Source: Gammaproteobacteria bacterium
GTDB taxonomy: Bacteria; Pseudomonadota; Gammaproteobacteria; Arenicellales; JAANXG01
Direction of reading: 5' to 3'
NCBI GenBank assembly: GCA_024639325.1
Contig: JAHEIO010000015.1
Coordinates: 1-61,570 of the forward strand
DNA: 61,570 nt
Position 1 is the first letter of the stretch. Every line of letters begins with the position of its first letter. The position numbers and the translations under genes are program-made. The notes beneath the pieces were generated by a model that worked only from the letters and a program-made list of their open reading frames with translations, was not told the DNA's origin and ran no database searches. Of this stretch, positions 26,462-35,562 are shown piece after piece.

Positions 26462-26842
26462 TTAGATATAGTTGGAAACCTCGATGAGATTCCCGTCCGG
26501 GTCCCGGAAGTAAACCGACGAGATTTTTCCCGCTGCGCCCGTTCTATCCACGGGTCCCGCTATGATTTCAACGCCAACATCGTTCAGATGGTTCACGGCT
26601 TCGTCTACGGAGGTTTCCAGAATAAAACAGAGGTCTGCGCTGCCCGGCTGCACCTGCGCCGCCTTCGGCTCGAATTCCCGCCCCGATTCGTGGAGGTTGA
26701 TTTTCTGATTGCCAAAGCCAAGGGCGATGCGGCCACCCTGGAATGTAACCTTCTCCATGCCCATGACGCGCCGGTAGAAATCTACGGTCCTTTCGATATC
26801 CCTAACGGTCAGCACCAGGTGGTCAAGACGTGCGGTTTTCAT
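26462..26842 (-). CDS. VOC-family (glyoxalase/bleomycin-resistance fold) protein
   Basis: A 126-residue vicinal-oxygen-chelate protein from the ATG ending at 26842 (MKTARLDHLVLTVRDIER). Metal-site positions typical of the family are H8 (LDHLVL), H65-like (INLHESGRE) and a C-terminal glutamate in DPDGNLIEVSNY. A longer upstream frame exists but does not look like protein. Such small VOC proteins include lyases, dioxygenases and binding proteins. Function cannot be narrowed here. Confidence 0.88.
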   Translation of the reverse strand: MKTARLDHLVLTVRDIERTVDFYRRVMGMEKVTFQGGRIALGFGNQKINLHESGREFEPKAAQVQPGSADLCFILETSVDEAVNHLNDVGVEIIAGPVDRTGAAGKISSVYFRDPDGNLIEVSNYI

Positions 26843-26904
26843 GATGTGCAGGTTGACAATTTTCGATGCATTACGCCGGCAGCGCGCTGCGTGGCGGGCG
26901 GAGT

Positions 26905-27126
26905 TTATTCCAAGTCGGGTATGCAGGTGTAGCTGACGCGTGCGATGGGTTCGGGGTCCTCGTTGGGAGCCATCCACAGGGACCCTTCCTCGTACAGGCC
27001 CTTCATGAGTTCGAGGTTCAGTTCACATTCCTCGATCGATTGATAAGTACCCAGATGCCGTCTGATGGATGGACCGTGGTCGACCGTTGCCTGGGTGAAA
27101 ATAATGGCTATAAGAAGATACTTCAC
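26905..27126 (-). CDS. Small hypothetical exported protein (73 aa)
   Basis: A 73-residue frame upstream of the VOC gene on the same strand. It starts with a short hydrophobic segment (MKYLLIAIIFTQATVDHG) that could be a weak signal peptide. A soluble part follows with two cysteines (C34-like in SIEECELNLE and C69-like in SYTCIPDLE) that could form a disulfide. The spacing of these features is reminiscent of small periplasmic proteins, but I do not recognise a family. Confidence 0.5.
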   Translation of the reverse strand: MKYLLIAIIFTQATVDHGPSIRRHLGTYQSIEECELNLELMKGLYEEGSLWMAPNEDPEPIARVSYTCIPDLE

Positions 27127-27192
27127 TAGCTGATACTAGTCCGGATTTTTGGTCACGCTCCCGGCAGATTTGCTCATGCAAGATGAACGCAA

Positions 27193-27525
27193 TTAGCCCT
27201 GGCCCTTTTCCAGATAGGGAATGGTCCCGGCAACATCGGTGTCGTCGATGACATTAAACCTGCTTACGGTACCGGCCTGACGCGCCTTGCCGTACTGCGC
27301 ATAGTCCGGGTCGCTGGCGAAAGCCTTGACGGCCTCCATCGACGGAAACTCCAGCAACGCAATAAGCGTTGATCCCAGTGGCTCGCCCTCCAGATTGGTG
27401 ATGTTGCCGCTGCGGGACAGGTATTTACCGCCGTGCTTGTGCACGATGTGGTGAACATTTGCGGCATATTCAGGAATCCAGGAATCATCGGTCACGGTGA
27501 CGTCTGCGATAAGGTAAACGGTCAT
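27193..27525 (-). CDS. DUF1330 family protein
   Basis: A 110-residue dimeric alpha-beta barrel-type protein. It begins MTVYLIADVTVTD after the strong RBS AAAGGAGG, which fixes this start over upstream ATGs. Text such as HGGKYLSRSGNITNLEG, LLEFPSMEAVKAFASDPDY and GKARQAGTVSRFNVIDD is characteristic of DUF1330. Function unknown. It is not obviously in an operon. Confidence 0.85.
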   Translation of the reverse strand: MTVYLIADVTVTDDSWIPEYAANVHHIVHKHGGKYLSRSGNITNLEGEPLGSTLIALLEFPSMEAVKAFASDPDYAQYGKARQAGTVSRFNVIDDTDVAGTIPYLEKGQG

Positions 27526-27652
27526 GGCTTCCTCCTTTGGGTTGTGTTGTATCCGGACAGGGGCCGAACTGGCCATGCCGCCCGCGTTCACAACTATACA
27601 CCTATCTCCTAATTAACTGTGAAACTGCATCGCCGGCATCCTAACGCTACGA

Positions 27653-28090
27653 CTAGGAATGAGCCAGGTGGACGATAAGAACGTCACACGGGGCATCGTG
27701 CAGTACGCCCCGTGCGGTCGACCCCACAATGCGGGCGATCCCCCGATCCCCGTGTGTGCCCATGATAATGAGGTCGGCACCGATTTCGTTTGCCGTATCG
27801 ACAATGATTCGTTTTGGAGATCCAGCCGACACCAGTTGGGCGCTAATATCCAGGTCGATTTTTCCAACCCACCCCGACAAGTGTGTTCGCGCGCGATCGA
27901 TCAACGCCGATTCGGTTGCGAATTCTTCGGGCAGTTCGTTTGCGACCCACTGGGGCGGGACATAGTCGACAATGTGCAAGATGGTCAGCTGTGCGCCTGT
28001 GTGGCCGACAAGCATCCGGGCCCGTTCGGCGGCGGGCTCGCTCGCCTCGGTGAGGTCTGTCGGAAGGAGCAGGTGTTTGTATTCGTTCAT
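27653..28090 (-). CDS. Universal stress protein (UspA family)
   Basis: A 145-residue cytoplasmic stress protein starting MNEYKHLLLPTDLTEASEPA, preceded by CCGGAGAAACC. The ATP-binding pattern G-x2-G-x9-GS is seen in MGTHGDRGIARIVGSTARGV. Divergent from the SDR gene at 28390, sharing a 299-base upstream region that must hold both promoters. An AT-rich patch at 28196-28240 is the likely site. Confidence 0.92.
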   Translation of the reverse strand: MNEYKHLLLPTDLTEASEPAAERARMLVGHTGAQLTILHIVDYVPPQWVANELPEEFATESALIDRARTHLSGWVGKIDLDISAQLVSAGSPKRIIVDTANEIGADLIIMGTHGDRGIARIVGSTARGVLHDAPCDVLIVHLAHS

Positions 28091-28389
28091 CTGGTTTCTC
28101 CGGAAACGTATTGCCTTGTTCGATGACGCATTTATCCTGAAGCCCGCATAATGCACCGGGCGGACCGGGTCCGCCATCGGTCGACGAGTTCGATTGTTAT
28201 GTTATCTTGTAATCATCAGACTATACATCGTTTTTGTATTGCCACGTATACGGAGCGGTAGTTTACCCGGTGAACAAAACCACCTTGTTACTCGGCACGC
28301 CGCTCGGGACGAGGCGTCTTGCCATGAAAAGCGGCACATGATGCCGTTTGGGGCCAACCACGGCCCGATTGCGAGCAGGAGGTGTACGC

Positions 28390-29136
28390 ATGAGTTTTCG
28401 AGATAAAACGGCGGTAGTCGCCGGCGCCGGCGGCGGCATGGGTTTGAACATCGCAAATGACCTGATCGACGCTGGTGCCAGCGTCGCGATGGCCGATGTC
28501 AAACCTGAACCCGATGGCATTCGAAGCGAACAGGGAAGACATGTGTATTTTCAGGGCGACCTCACTGAGGAGGCGTTTGTGCGGAACGCGGTGCACAGAA
28601 CCGCCGAGGAATTCGGTGGTGTGGACTATCTGGTGAACACGACGGGTGTCCTCTGGTTCGATCGCGATCTGTCCTTCAGTACAATGGATCTTTCGGTATG
28701 GGACGAGGTATTCCGCATCAATCTCAAGTCGTTCGTGTTGACTGCGCGCTGCGTGGTTCCTGAAATGAAAAAAAGGGGGGGTGGCGCCATGGTGCACTTC
28801 TCAACCATAGATGCGCTTCGCGCCGATACCAGGCCGCAGGATGCCTATGCCGCCTCGAAGGCGGCCGTCATCCGATTGTCGAAATCCATCGCCATCCAGT
28901 TTGCAGCCGCCCGCATCCGCTCCAATGTCATACTGCCGGGACCCGTGCTCTCTCCGATGCAGGCCCGATGGCAGGGCAAGGAGGCCGTGCAGGCCGCCGT
29001 CGCTACCGGCATTCCCCTGGGCCGGCTCGGCACGACCCAGGATCAGTCCAATGCGTGCTGTTTTCTGCTTTCAGATGAGGCATCGTTCATCACCGGCACC
29101 GAACTTGTCGTTGACGGCGGACTAACCGCGCAGTAG
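28390..29136 (+). CDS. Short-chain dehydrogenase/reductase
   Basis: A 248-residue NAD(P)-dependent SDR. It has cofactor motif AGAGGGMG (11-18), an NTTGVL-type NAG motif (83-88), catalytic S138, Y153 and K157 (YAASK), and the C-terminal FITGTELVVDGGLTAQ typical of classical SDRs. AGGAGG 8 bases before the ATG at 28390 decides the start over an upstream ATG at 28348. Substrate unknown. Confidence 0.93.
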   Translation: MSFRDKTAVVAGAGGGMGLNIANDLIDAGASVAMADVKPEPDGIRSEQGRHVYFQGDLTEEAFVRNAVHRTAEEFGGVDYLVNTTGVLWFDRDLSFSTMDLSVWDEVFRINLKSFVLTARCVVPEMKKRGGGAMVHFSTIDALRADTRPQDAYAASKAAVIRLSKSIAIQFAAARIRSNVILPGPVLSPMQARWQGKEAVQAAVATGIPLGRLGTTQDQSNACCFLLSDEASFITGTELVVDGGLTAQ

Positions 29137-29155
29137 ACGAATCATTTTTAGTGTT

Positions 29156-30127
29156 TCAATTGCGTCCGGCTCCGATGGCTAAACCTTCGGCAGGCAGACA
29201 AGCCAGTACGGCCGTAATGGTAACGACGGATGCGGCGGTGGAAAACGCGATCGCGGTGGATGTCCGAACCACATAAGTGTCGTATTGCTGGGCAATGACA
29301 TATACCGTCGCGGCCACGGGCATGGTGGCCGCGACCACGGCCGCAAAACCCCACAGATCGTTTACCCCGAACAGGCCGAACATCGTGTACCAGACCAATA
29401 GAGGATGCACCAGGAGTTTGACCAGCGTAATGAAACCCACCTCGGCCATCGCACCGCGTACGGGTTGTCCGTAAAGACTGGAACCCAGTGCGAATAGCGC
29501 GCAAGGCGCCGCCGCCGTGCCAAGCAGTCTGGTAAATTTCTCAATGATCTCTGGCATCTTGAACCCGGTGGCGGCCATTGCGGTTCCGGCGACAATTGCA
29601 ATGATGAGGGGGTTTTTCACAAGAGATCGGATGGTCTTGCCGAGTACGTGTAAAAGTTGTCCGCTGTCCCCGGATCCGCTTGCAGCCTCGATGAAAAACA
29701 TGCCGATGGGAATCATCAATACCAGGTCTATGGTCAGGCACACGATGACGGGGACGCTGGCATCGGGTCCGAACGCGACGATGACCAGCGGTATACCAAC
29801 ATAGCCGGTGTTGCCGTAGACCCCGCCAAGGGCATGGACCGCACCGCTCGACTGGTCCAGCCTGAAAACGGACTTTGCTATCACAAAGGCCAATACGAAC
29901 AGCACGATCGAAACCAGTGACCATGCCGCCAGAAACCGCCACTCGAAGCCATCATCGAAACGGGCATTGGACATTATGGAAAACAGCAGTACGGGTAGGG
30001 CGAAATAGAACACGAACCCGTTCAGCCCGGCTCGGCTGGCGTTGCCGAGGATTCCCACTTTCTCGGAGAAATAGCCGCACCCGATGACGGCAAAGAACGG
30101 GATGGTCACATTCAGGATCGTTAACAT
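29156..30127 (-). CDS. AEC family transporter (auxin efflux carrier type)
   Basis: A 323-residue integral membrane protein starting MLTILNVTIPFFAVIGCGYF, with about ten hydrophobic helices in two groups around a short central loop (about 165-185). This is the layout of the AEC/YfdV carriers. An in-frame upstream extension of 63 residues is Arg/Cys-rich and unlikely to be translated. Bacterial members are linked to small organic acids such as malonate or malate. The cargo is not predictable here. Confidence 0.9.
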   Translation of the reverse strand: MLTILNVTIPFFAVIGCGYFSEKVGILGNASRAGLNGFVFYFALPVLLFSIMSNARFDDGFEWRFLAAWSLVSIVLFVLAFVIAKSVFRLDQSSGAVHALGGVYGNTGYVGIPLVIVAFGPDASVPVIVCLTIDLVLMIPIGMFFIEAASGSGDSGQLLHVLGKTIRSLVKNPLIIAIVAGTAMAATGFKMPEIIEKFTRLLGTAAAPCALFALGSSLYGQPVRGAMAEVGFITLVKLLVHPLLVWYTMFGLFGVNDLWGFAAVVAATMPVAATVYVIAQQYDTYVVRTSTAIAFSTAASVVTITAVLACLPAEGLAIGAGRN

Positions 30128-30343
30128 GTTCCCCGCACTCGCACGGGTTCGGCTGTGGACGAGGCGCGCAAAGATATCAGGGAACTCTCTTCGCCGGCAA
30201 CAAGACGGTTCTCCGGATGGCGCGCAACCGTTTCGAAAGGCCCGTTGCTGCGCGAGTTCGGTAATCGCGCGACATTGATTTTCGTGAACCGGGAGATTTT
30301 GATTTAAACTACCCAACCTCGTTCACACAACCGGTGGCAGTCA

Positions 30344-30850
30344 ATGATCATTCCAGGAAACAAACACGTGGTGTGCATTACGGGAAACGTCTGGAGCGGC
30401 TCACGCAATGCCCCCCAACGGCTTCTCGTGAAAGACGGATTTCGGCGCCCAGCCTGGTTCACCACCGGGCAGCGGCTCACCGACGCGGAGTACTTCCTTA
30501 TATCCACCACGGAATTTCATATGAACAAAGCGGAAGAGATGGTGCTGGCGCATATGGAATTCGGTGGCGCCGTCGTCGGTATACTGAAACGGGCGCTCGA
30601 AACGATTCTCCATGATTCGGTACAGGGCGCGCTCATTGTCGGCCCGCAGGAGATCGCAGCCCAGGTCGCCGAAGCGATTCCACAAACCGTGGTGTTCTCT
30701 CTCAAAGACGAGACGATGGAACTCTCTCCCCACCTGGACGATGCGAACAAGCGCGGCCAGCTTCATCGCGTCGATGTCGATGTTCTGGCCCCGGGTGCTT
30801 GGAGCGACGTACACGCTGTCATGGCTGAAAAGCTGGGACTGACGTTGTAG
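30344..30850 (+). CDS. Conserved-looking hypothetical protein (168 aa)
   Basis: A 168-residue soluble protein, MIIPGNKHVVCITGNVWSG to MAEKLGLTL, with no signal peptide or membrane helix. The central part NKAEEMVLAHMEFGGAVVGI is helical and GALIVGPQEIAAQVAEAIPQ looks like a beta-alpha unit. I do not recognise the family. It is divergent from the AEC gene and 124 bases before the acyl-CoA synthetase. Codon use matches the neighbours, so it is probably a real gene. Confidence 0.65.
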   Translation: MIIPGNKHVVCITGNVWSGSRNAPQRLLVKDGFRRPAWFTTGQRLTDAEYFLISTTEFHMNKAEEMVLAHMEFGGAVVGILKRALETILHDSVQGALIVGPQEIAAQVAEAIPQTVVFSLKDETMELSPHLDDANKRGQLHRVDVDVLAPGAWSDVHAVMAEKLGLTL

Positions 30851-30974
30851 AATGAACTCGTCTGCCGCATGATGGTTTTTTCGATCACTCGACCCGGTTC
30901 ACGGACACAAAGCTTGTCGCGCTGCAACATAGCCGGGTTCTACTGCGGCACTCATACACATGCGGGATTGAAGT

Positions 30975-33671
30975 GTGAGTATTCGTAACCTCGGGTATTT
31001 GTTCGAACCCCGATCCGTGGCTGTTCTGGGCGCCTCAAATCGGCAAAAGAGCATCGGCCGCGAGGTCATGCGGAATCTGTTGACTGCGGAATTTGCCGGT
31101 CCGATCATGCCGGTCAATCCGAAATACACCGCCGTCGCCGGCGTGCTCAGTCACCCGAACGTACAGAGCCTGCCGGTGGTGCCGGACCTGGCGATCATCT
31201 GCACGCCGGCCCCTACGATACCCGGACTCATCGCCGAGCTTGGCGAACGGGGTACGAAGGCCGCCGTCGTCATCAGCGCCGGCCTGAAACACGCAACCAC
31301 CGAAGATGGGCGCACACTGCAGCAGGCCATGCTGGATGCCGGGCGACCGCATATGATGCGCATCCTGGGTCCCAATTGCCTGGGCCTGCTGGTTCCCGGT
31401 CAGCACCTCAATGCGAGCTTTGCGCACAGGCCCGCCCTACCCGGGTCGGTGGCGCTGATCCACCAGTCGGGTGCGCTGTGCACGGCGCTTCTCGACTGGG
31501 CCACCACCAACGGCATCGGCTTTTCACACTTCGTCTCCATCGGCGACGGCGCGGATGTGGACTTCGGGGATGTCCTGGACTATCTGGGAGGCGATCCCGA
31601 CGCCAGGGCGATTCTCATGTATGTGGAATCTATCCAGCACGCCCGCAAGTTCATGTCAGCGGCCCGCGCCGGCGCGCGCAACAAGCCGGTGGTGGTGATC
31701 AAAGCCGGCCGCGCACTCGAAGGCGCGCGTGCCGCCGCTTCGCACACCGGGGCGCTGATGGGTTCGGACGACGTTTACGATGCAGCGATACGCCGTGCGG
31801 GGATGCTGCGAGTGTTCAGCACGCGCGAGATGTTCGATGCGGTGGAGACGCTCACCAGCAAATGCAGACCACGCGGCGAGAGGATGGCAATCCTCACCAA
31901 CGGCGGCGGCCCGGGCGTAATCGCCACCGATGAGCTGGTGCTCTCGGGAGGGGTATTAGCCCCGTTGAGCGCGGAGACGATTGAAAAGCTCGACAAGGTC
32001 CTGCCGCATACCTGGTCCCGGGCAAATCCCGTCGATATTATCGGTGATGCCGACAGCCACCGTTACGCAAAAAGCCTGGAGATCCTGATTGAAGACGAAA
32101 ATGTCGATTGCGTGCTGGTGCTGCACGCGCCGACGGCGGTTGTGTCCAGCGACGGCGCCGCTGAAGGGATCGTCAAGGTTGCCTCGGAAAAACGCAACGG
32201 CAAGGCCCTGATCGCGAGCTGGTTGGGCGGCGCAACGGTTGCGCGGGCCCGACGCAGGCTCAGCGATGTCGGAATCCCGAACTACGATACGCCGGAAGAG
32301 GCGGTAAGGGCGTTCCTTCACATCGTGCAATACGGCCGCAACCAGGCGCTGCTGATGGAGACGCCGACCTCTATTCCAGAAGCATTCGAACCCGTGGTGG
32401 AATCGGCACGTCTGGTTATCGAGTCATCGCTTGCGGATGGTCACGAGATCCTGTCCGAACCAGAAGCCAAGGCCGTGCTTGCGGCGTATGGAATTCCCGT
32501 CGTCAAAACCCGGATCGCGAGTACACCGGAGGAAGCCGCGCGGGTAGCGTCGCAACTGGGATTTCCGGTGGCGTTGAAGATCCTGGCAGATGAGATCACC
32601 CACAAATCCGATGTCGGTGGCGTTGTACTGGATCTGGAGACATCTCCCGAGGTTCAATCCGCGGCGGCGGCGATGGCGGACCGCGTCCGGCAATTGCGCC
32701 CGGATGTTCAGCGAATTGGATTTACCGTGCAGAGCATGGCGCGACGTCCGGGCGCCTACGAACTCATTGTGGGCGCGGCAACGGATCCGATCTTCGGTCC
32801 GGTCATTCTGTTTGGTGAGGGCGGTACCGCGGTCGAGGTAATCGCCGACAAGGCGATTGCGCTGCCACCGCTCAACATGAAGCTGGCCAGCGAATTGATC
32901 GATTCCACCCGCGTAGCCCGCCGCCTGCGAGGCTACCGGGACCGGCAGCCGGTTGATCGCCAGGCAATTCAGCATATTCTAATTCGGATCGCACAACTCG
33001 TTGCAGACGTCCCGGAAATTGCGGAAATCGACATCAATCCACTGCTCGCCGACGATCGGGGAGTGCTGGCGCTGGATGCGCGCATCCGGGTGCAGAAAAC
33101 CGACGTCCGCGGCGCCGACCGCCTCGCCATTCGGCCCTATCCGAAAGAGCTGGAGGAATTAGTGAATGTGGACGGCCTTGATCTGATGCTGCGGCCGATT
33201 CGGCCCGAAGACGAACCCAATCACAAGAAGTTTCTGGACGAGCTGGATCCCAAGGATATCCGGTTCCGGTTCTTCGGCTCTATCCGCAACTTCGCTCACA
33301 GTCAGCTGGCCCGTCTAACCCAGATAGATTACGACCGCGAGATGGCATTCATTGCTGTCGAACCCCACGGATCGAATCCGCACACCATCGGCGTGGTTCG
33401 GATCGTTTGCGACCCGGACAATGTTGAAGCGGAGTTTGCCATCATCGTGCGCTCTGAAATGAAACGCCGGGGGCTCGGCCGGGCTTTGATGAAAAAGATG
33501 ATCGACTATTCCCGCGGCAGGGGAACCCGTTGGCTGGTTGGGGAAGTACTTGCGGAAAACCGGTCGATGCTCAATCTTGCCAGGAACCTTGGTTTCGAGA
33601 CCGAGCGTATCCCGGGTGAAGCGGTGATGAAGGTGCGACTGAATCTGCAAAATAACCCGGCCGATGGCTAA
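30975..33671 (+). CDS. ADP-forming acyl-CoA synthetase fused to GNAT acetyltransferase (PatZ-like)
   Basis: An 898-residue multidomain enzyme. A CoA-binding Rossmann domain (about 1-130) is followed by a succinyl-CoA-ligase-like domain with the phosphohistidine H257 in ASHTGALMG. An ATP-grasp domain (about 490-700) and a C-terminal GNAT domain (about 725-890, with RRGLGRALMKKM as the acetyl-CoA motif) follow. This is the architecture of Pat/PatZ lysine acetyltransferases. Because the ligase histidine is kept, unlike in some PatZ proteins, true ligase activity is also possible. GTG start at 30975. Its stop overlaps by 3 bases the stop of the convergent GGDEF gene. Confidence 0.92.
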   Translation: MSIRNLGYLFEPRSVAVLGASNRQKSIGREVMRNLLTAEFAGPIMPVNPKYTAVAGVLSHPNVQSLPVVPDLAIICTPAPTIPGLIAELGERGTKAAVVISAGLKHATTEDGRTLQQAMLDAGRPHMMRILGPNCLGLLVPGQHLNASFAHRPALPGSVALIHQSGALCTALLDWATTNGIGFSHFVSIGDGADVDFGDVLDYLGGDPDARAILMYVESIQHARKFMSAARAGARNKPVVVIKAGRALEGARAAASHTGALMGSDDVYDAAIRRAGMLRVFSTREMFDAVETLTSKCRPRGERMAILTNGGGPGVIATDELVLSGGVLAPLSAETIEKLDKVLPHTWSRANPVDIIGDADSHRYAKSLEILIEDENVDCVLVLHAPTAVVSSDGAAEGIVKVASEKRNGKALIASWLGGATVARARRRLSDVGIPNYDTPEEAVRAFLHIVQYGRNQALLMETPTSIPEAFEPVVESARLVIESSLADGHEILSEPEAKAVLAAYGIPVVKTRIASTPEEAARVASQLGFPVALKILADEITHKSDVGGVVLDLETSPEVQSAAAAMADRVRQLRPDVQRIGFTVQSMARRPGAYELIVGAATDPIFGPVILFGEGGTAVEVIADKAIALPPLNMKLASELIDSTRVARRLRGYRDRQPVDRQAIQHILIRIAQLVADVPEIAEIDINPLLADDRGVLALDARIRVQKTDVRGADRLAIRPYPKELEELVNVDGLDLMLRPIRPEDEPNHKKFLDELDPKDIRFRFFGSIRNFAHSQLARLTQIDYDREMAFIAVEPHGSNPHTIGVVRIVCDPDNVEAEFAIIVRSEMKRRGLGRALMKKMIDYSRGRGTRWLVGEVLAENRSMLNLARNLGFETERIPGEAVMKVRLNLQNNPADG

Positions 33672-34615
33672 CTCGGTTTATACATATGTCTATCGGCCCC
33701 GTTCAACAGGTCCAGCACCGAGTGGTGCCGCTCCGGATCGAATTCGCACAGATCGACGCTGAATCGAATATCATAACCTCTGCGTTGTTCCTCATTGTAG
33801 GTTCGGACCGCCTTTTCAAATCGCTCCACCATACCCAATCGCGGGGATTTCCTGGCACCCGACAGCAGCGCCACGAACTCTTCACCTCCGAGCCGGCCAA
33901 TGACATCCGACTTCCGAAAAGTATCGAGCAGCAATCTTCCAAACGCGGCCAGGGCGCGGTCGCCCTCGGCGTGGCCGTAGCGGTCGTTGATCTGTTTGAA
34001 TCGATCCAGATCGAAATGCAACATCAAGGCAGGTAGCGACCTCCGCTTGCACAAATTCAGTGCGTTTTGTGCCAGCGGCAGCAATCCACGTCGATTTGCG
34101 AGCTGTGTCAGCTCATCTCGGGTCGCAAGCTGCAGTGCGGTCAGCTCATGTTCGACCATCGTCGCTAGGTCACGCAGCAAAGCCCGATCTTCAGGGCCCA
34201 TATTCCGGGGTTCCCTATCGAGCAGGCACAGGGCCCCCAGCCTGGCGCCGTTTGGATCGTAAAGCGGACAACCTGCGTAAAATCGGACTCTTGGCTCGTC
34301 GACGACCAGTGGCTTGTCTTTGAATTTTTCGTCCAGCAGCGTGTCCGGCACGATAAGCAGGTCATCCTTATGGATGGCATGGCCCCAGAACGATAGGTCG
34401 CCGGGGGTTTCCTTGGTATCCATTCCCTGCACGGATTTAAACCACAAGCCTCGTTCATCGATCAGGCTGATCAACGCAATCGGAACTTCGAACAGCCGTC
34501 TGGCAATTCTGGTCAGTCGATCGAAACGCTCGTCTGGACGGGAGTCGAGAACGTTCAGGGGACCGATTTCGGCCGGCGTTCCCGGCTCGCTTTTAGGCGC
34601 AGCGTGGGTTTTCAT
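33668..34615 (-). CDS. GAF-GGDEF diguanylate cyclase
   Basis: A 315-residue soluble cyclase making cyclic di-GMP from two GTP. A GAF domain spans about 28-160 (with FYAGCPLYDPNGARLGALCL), then a GGDEF domain. The active motif is GGEEF (243-247), and an inhibitory I-site RKSD (234-237) sits exactly five residues before it, so product inhibition is expected. The C-terminus is complete (GADRHMYKPS). The ATG at 34615 follows GGGGGGAAAC. It lies 45 bases after an HD-GYP gene on the same strand, pairing synthesis with degradation. Confidence 0.93.
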   Translation of the reverse strand: MKTHAAPKSEPGTPAEIGPLNVLDSRPDERFDRLTRIARRLFEVPIALISLIDERGLWFKSVQGMDTKETPGDLSFWGHAIHKDDLLIVPDTLLDEKFKDKPLVVDEPRVRFYAGCPLYDPNGARLGALCLLDREPRNMGPEDRALLRDLATMVEHELTALQLATRDELTQLANRRGLLPLAQNALNLCKRRSLPALMLHFDLDRFKQINDRYGHAEGDRALAAFGRLLLDTFRKSDVIGRLGGEEFVALLSGARKSPRLGMVERFEKAVRTYNEEQRRGYDIRFSVDLCEFDPERHHSVLDLLNGADRHMYKPS

Positions 34616-34660
34616 TGAAGTTTCCCCCCGGGTGTGTTGGCTAAAATTCAGGATCACTAT

Positions 34661-35362
34661 TTACACTTCCAATCCGCCCGTATAGATATCGTCAAACCAC
34701 CTGTTGAGTTTGACAAACGCCGCCAGCACTTGGGGGTCGAAGTGCTCGGGCAGGGTCCAGCCATCGCCGTCGCAGATAGCGGTCAATGCGACATCGTGCG
34801 AGTAGCAGTCCTTGTATGGCCGCCGGCTTCGAAGTGCGTCGTAAACATCGCAAACGGTAACGATCCGGGCGGACAGTGGAATGGCTTCTCCAGACAGGCC
34901 GTATGGGTAGCCGGTGCCGTCCCAGCGCTCGTGATGATACAGCGCGACTTCCGCAGCCACTTCGAGGTACGGACAATGGTAGTCGCGCAGCATTTCACCG
35001 CCCAGCAGGGTATGCGTGTTCATGATTACTTTTTCGGTCCGGGTGAAACTCCCGGGCTTTTGTAGAATCTCTTGTGGAATGGCCATTTTTCCGATGTCGT
35101 GCAGTTGGCTTGCAAAGTAGATCTGCGTTTGCGTGTCCTCGCCGAGCCCGAGCTGTTCGGCAATCAGGATTGCATATTTCCTGACGCGCACCAGATGACC
35201 GGCGGTGACCTCGTCACTTATCGCCGTTACTCGACTCAGCAGCACTTCAACATCGTGGCTTTGGAACGAATCTGTCGATTTTTCCCTGTGGATAAATCGT
35301 TTCATCGCGGCTACGGCGCCTTTGCCGATTTCGCGGCTGATTTCGTGGCTAATGTCAATCAT
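34661..35362 (-). CDS. HD-GYP domain phosphodiesterase
   Basis: A 233-residue likely c-di-GMP phosphodiesterase. An N-terminal stretch of about 45 residues precedes the HD-GYP core: H56 (TAGHLVRV), H88-D89 (LHDIGK), H117 (THTLLGGEM), H143-H144 and the diagnostic HHERWDGTGYP (143-153), then D172 (VCDVYDAL). The full metal-ligand set appears present, so activity is plausible. No sensor domain other than the short N-terminus. Upstream is the FHA-PilZ gene, downstream the diguanylate cyclase. Confidence 0.92.
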   Translation of the reverse strand: MIDISHEISREIGKGAVAAMKRFIHREKSTDSFQSHDVEVLLSRVTAISDEVTAGHLVRVRKYAILIAEQLGLGEDTQTQIYFASQLHDIGKMAIPQEILQKPGSFTRTEKVIMNTHTLLGGEMLRDYHCPYLEVAAEVALYHHERWDGTGYPYGLSGEAIPLSARIVTVCDVYDALRSRRPYKDCYSHDVALTAICDGDGWTLPEHFDPQVLAAFVKLNRWFDDIYTGGLEV

Positions 35363-35520
35363 GGCTGTCCACCCCCAGAACCTCGTGGAAAATCCGATGT
35401 AGTTGAACGCATTAATTCATGTTTTCAATACCTTTCGCGTTAAACACACTAAGTCAAATCTGGCTTCATGCAAAGGGGCGCGGTGTTAACAACTGTCATT
35501 TGAAGGATCGATCAAAAGCT

Positions 35521-35559
35521 GTCGGAAACCTTTATTCCACAAAAAATGAGGTTGCCGAC
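35521..35559 (-). terminator. Hairpin after the FHA-PilZ gene
   Basis: Inverted repeat GTCGGAAACCT (35521-35531) / AGGTTGCCGAC (35549-35559), one mismatch, 17-base loop. On the minus strand it follows the FHA-PilZ stop and is followed by AGCTTTTG, a weak T-run, so it could terminate or attenuate transcription before the HD-GYP gene. Confidence 0.4.
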
Positions 35560-35562
35560 ACC

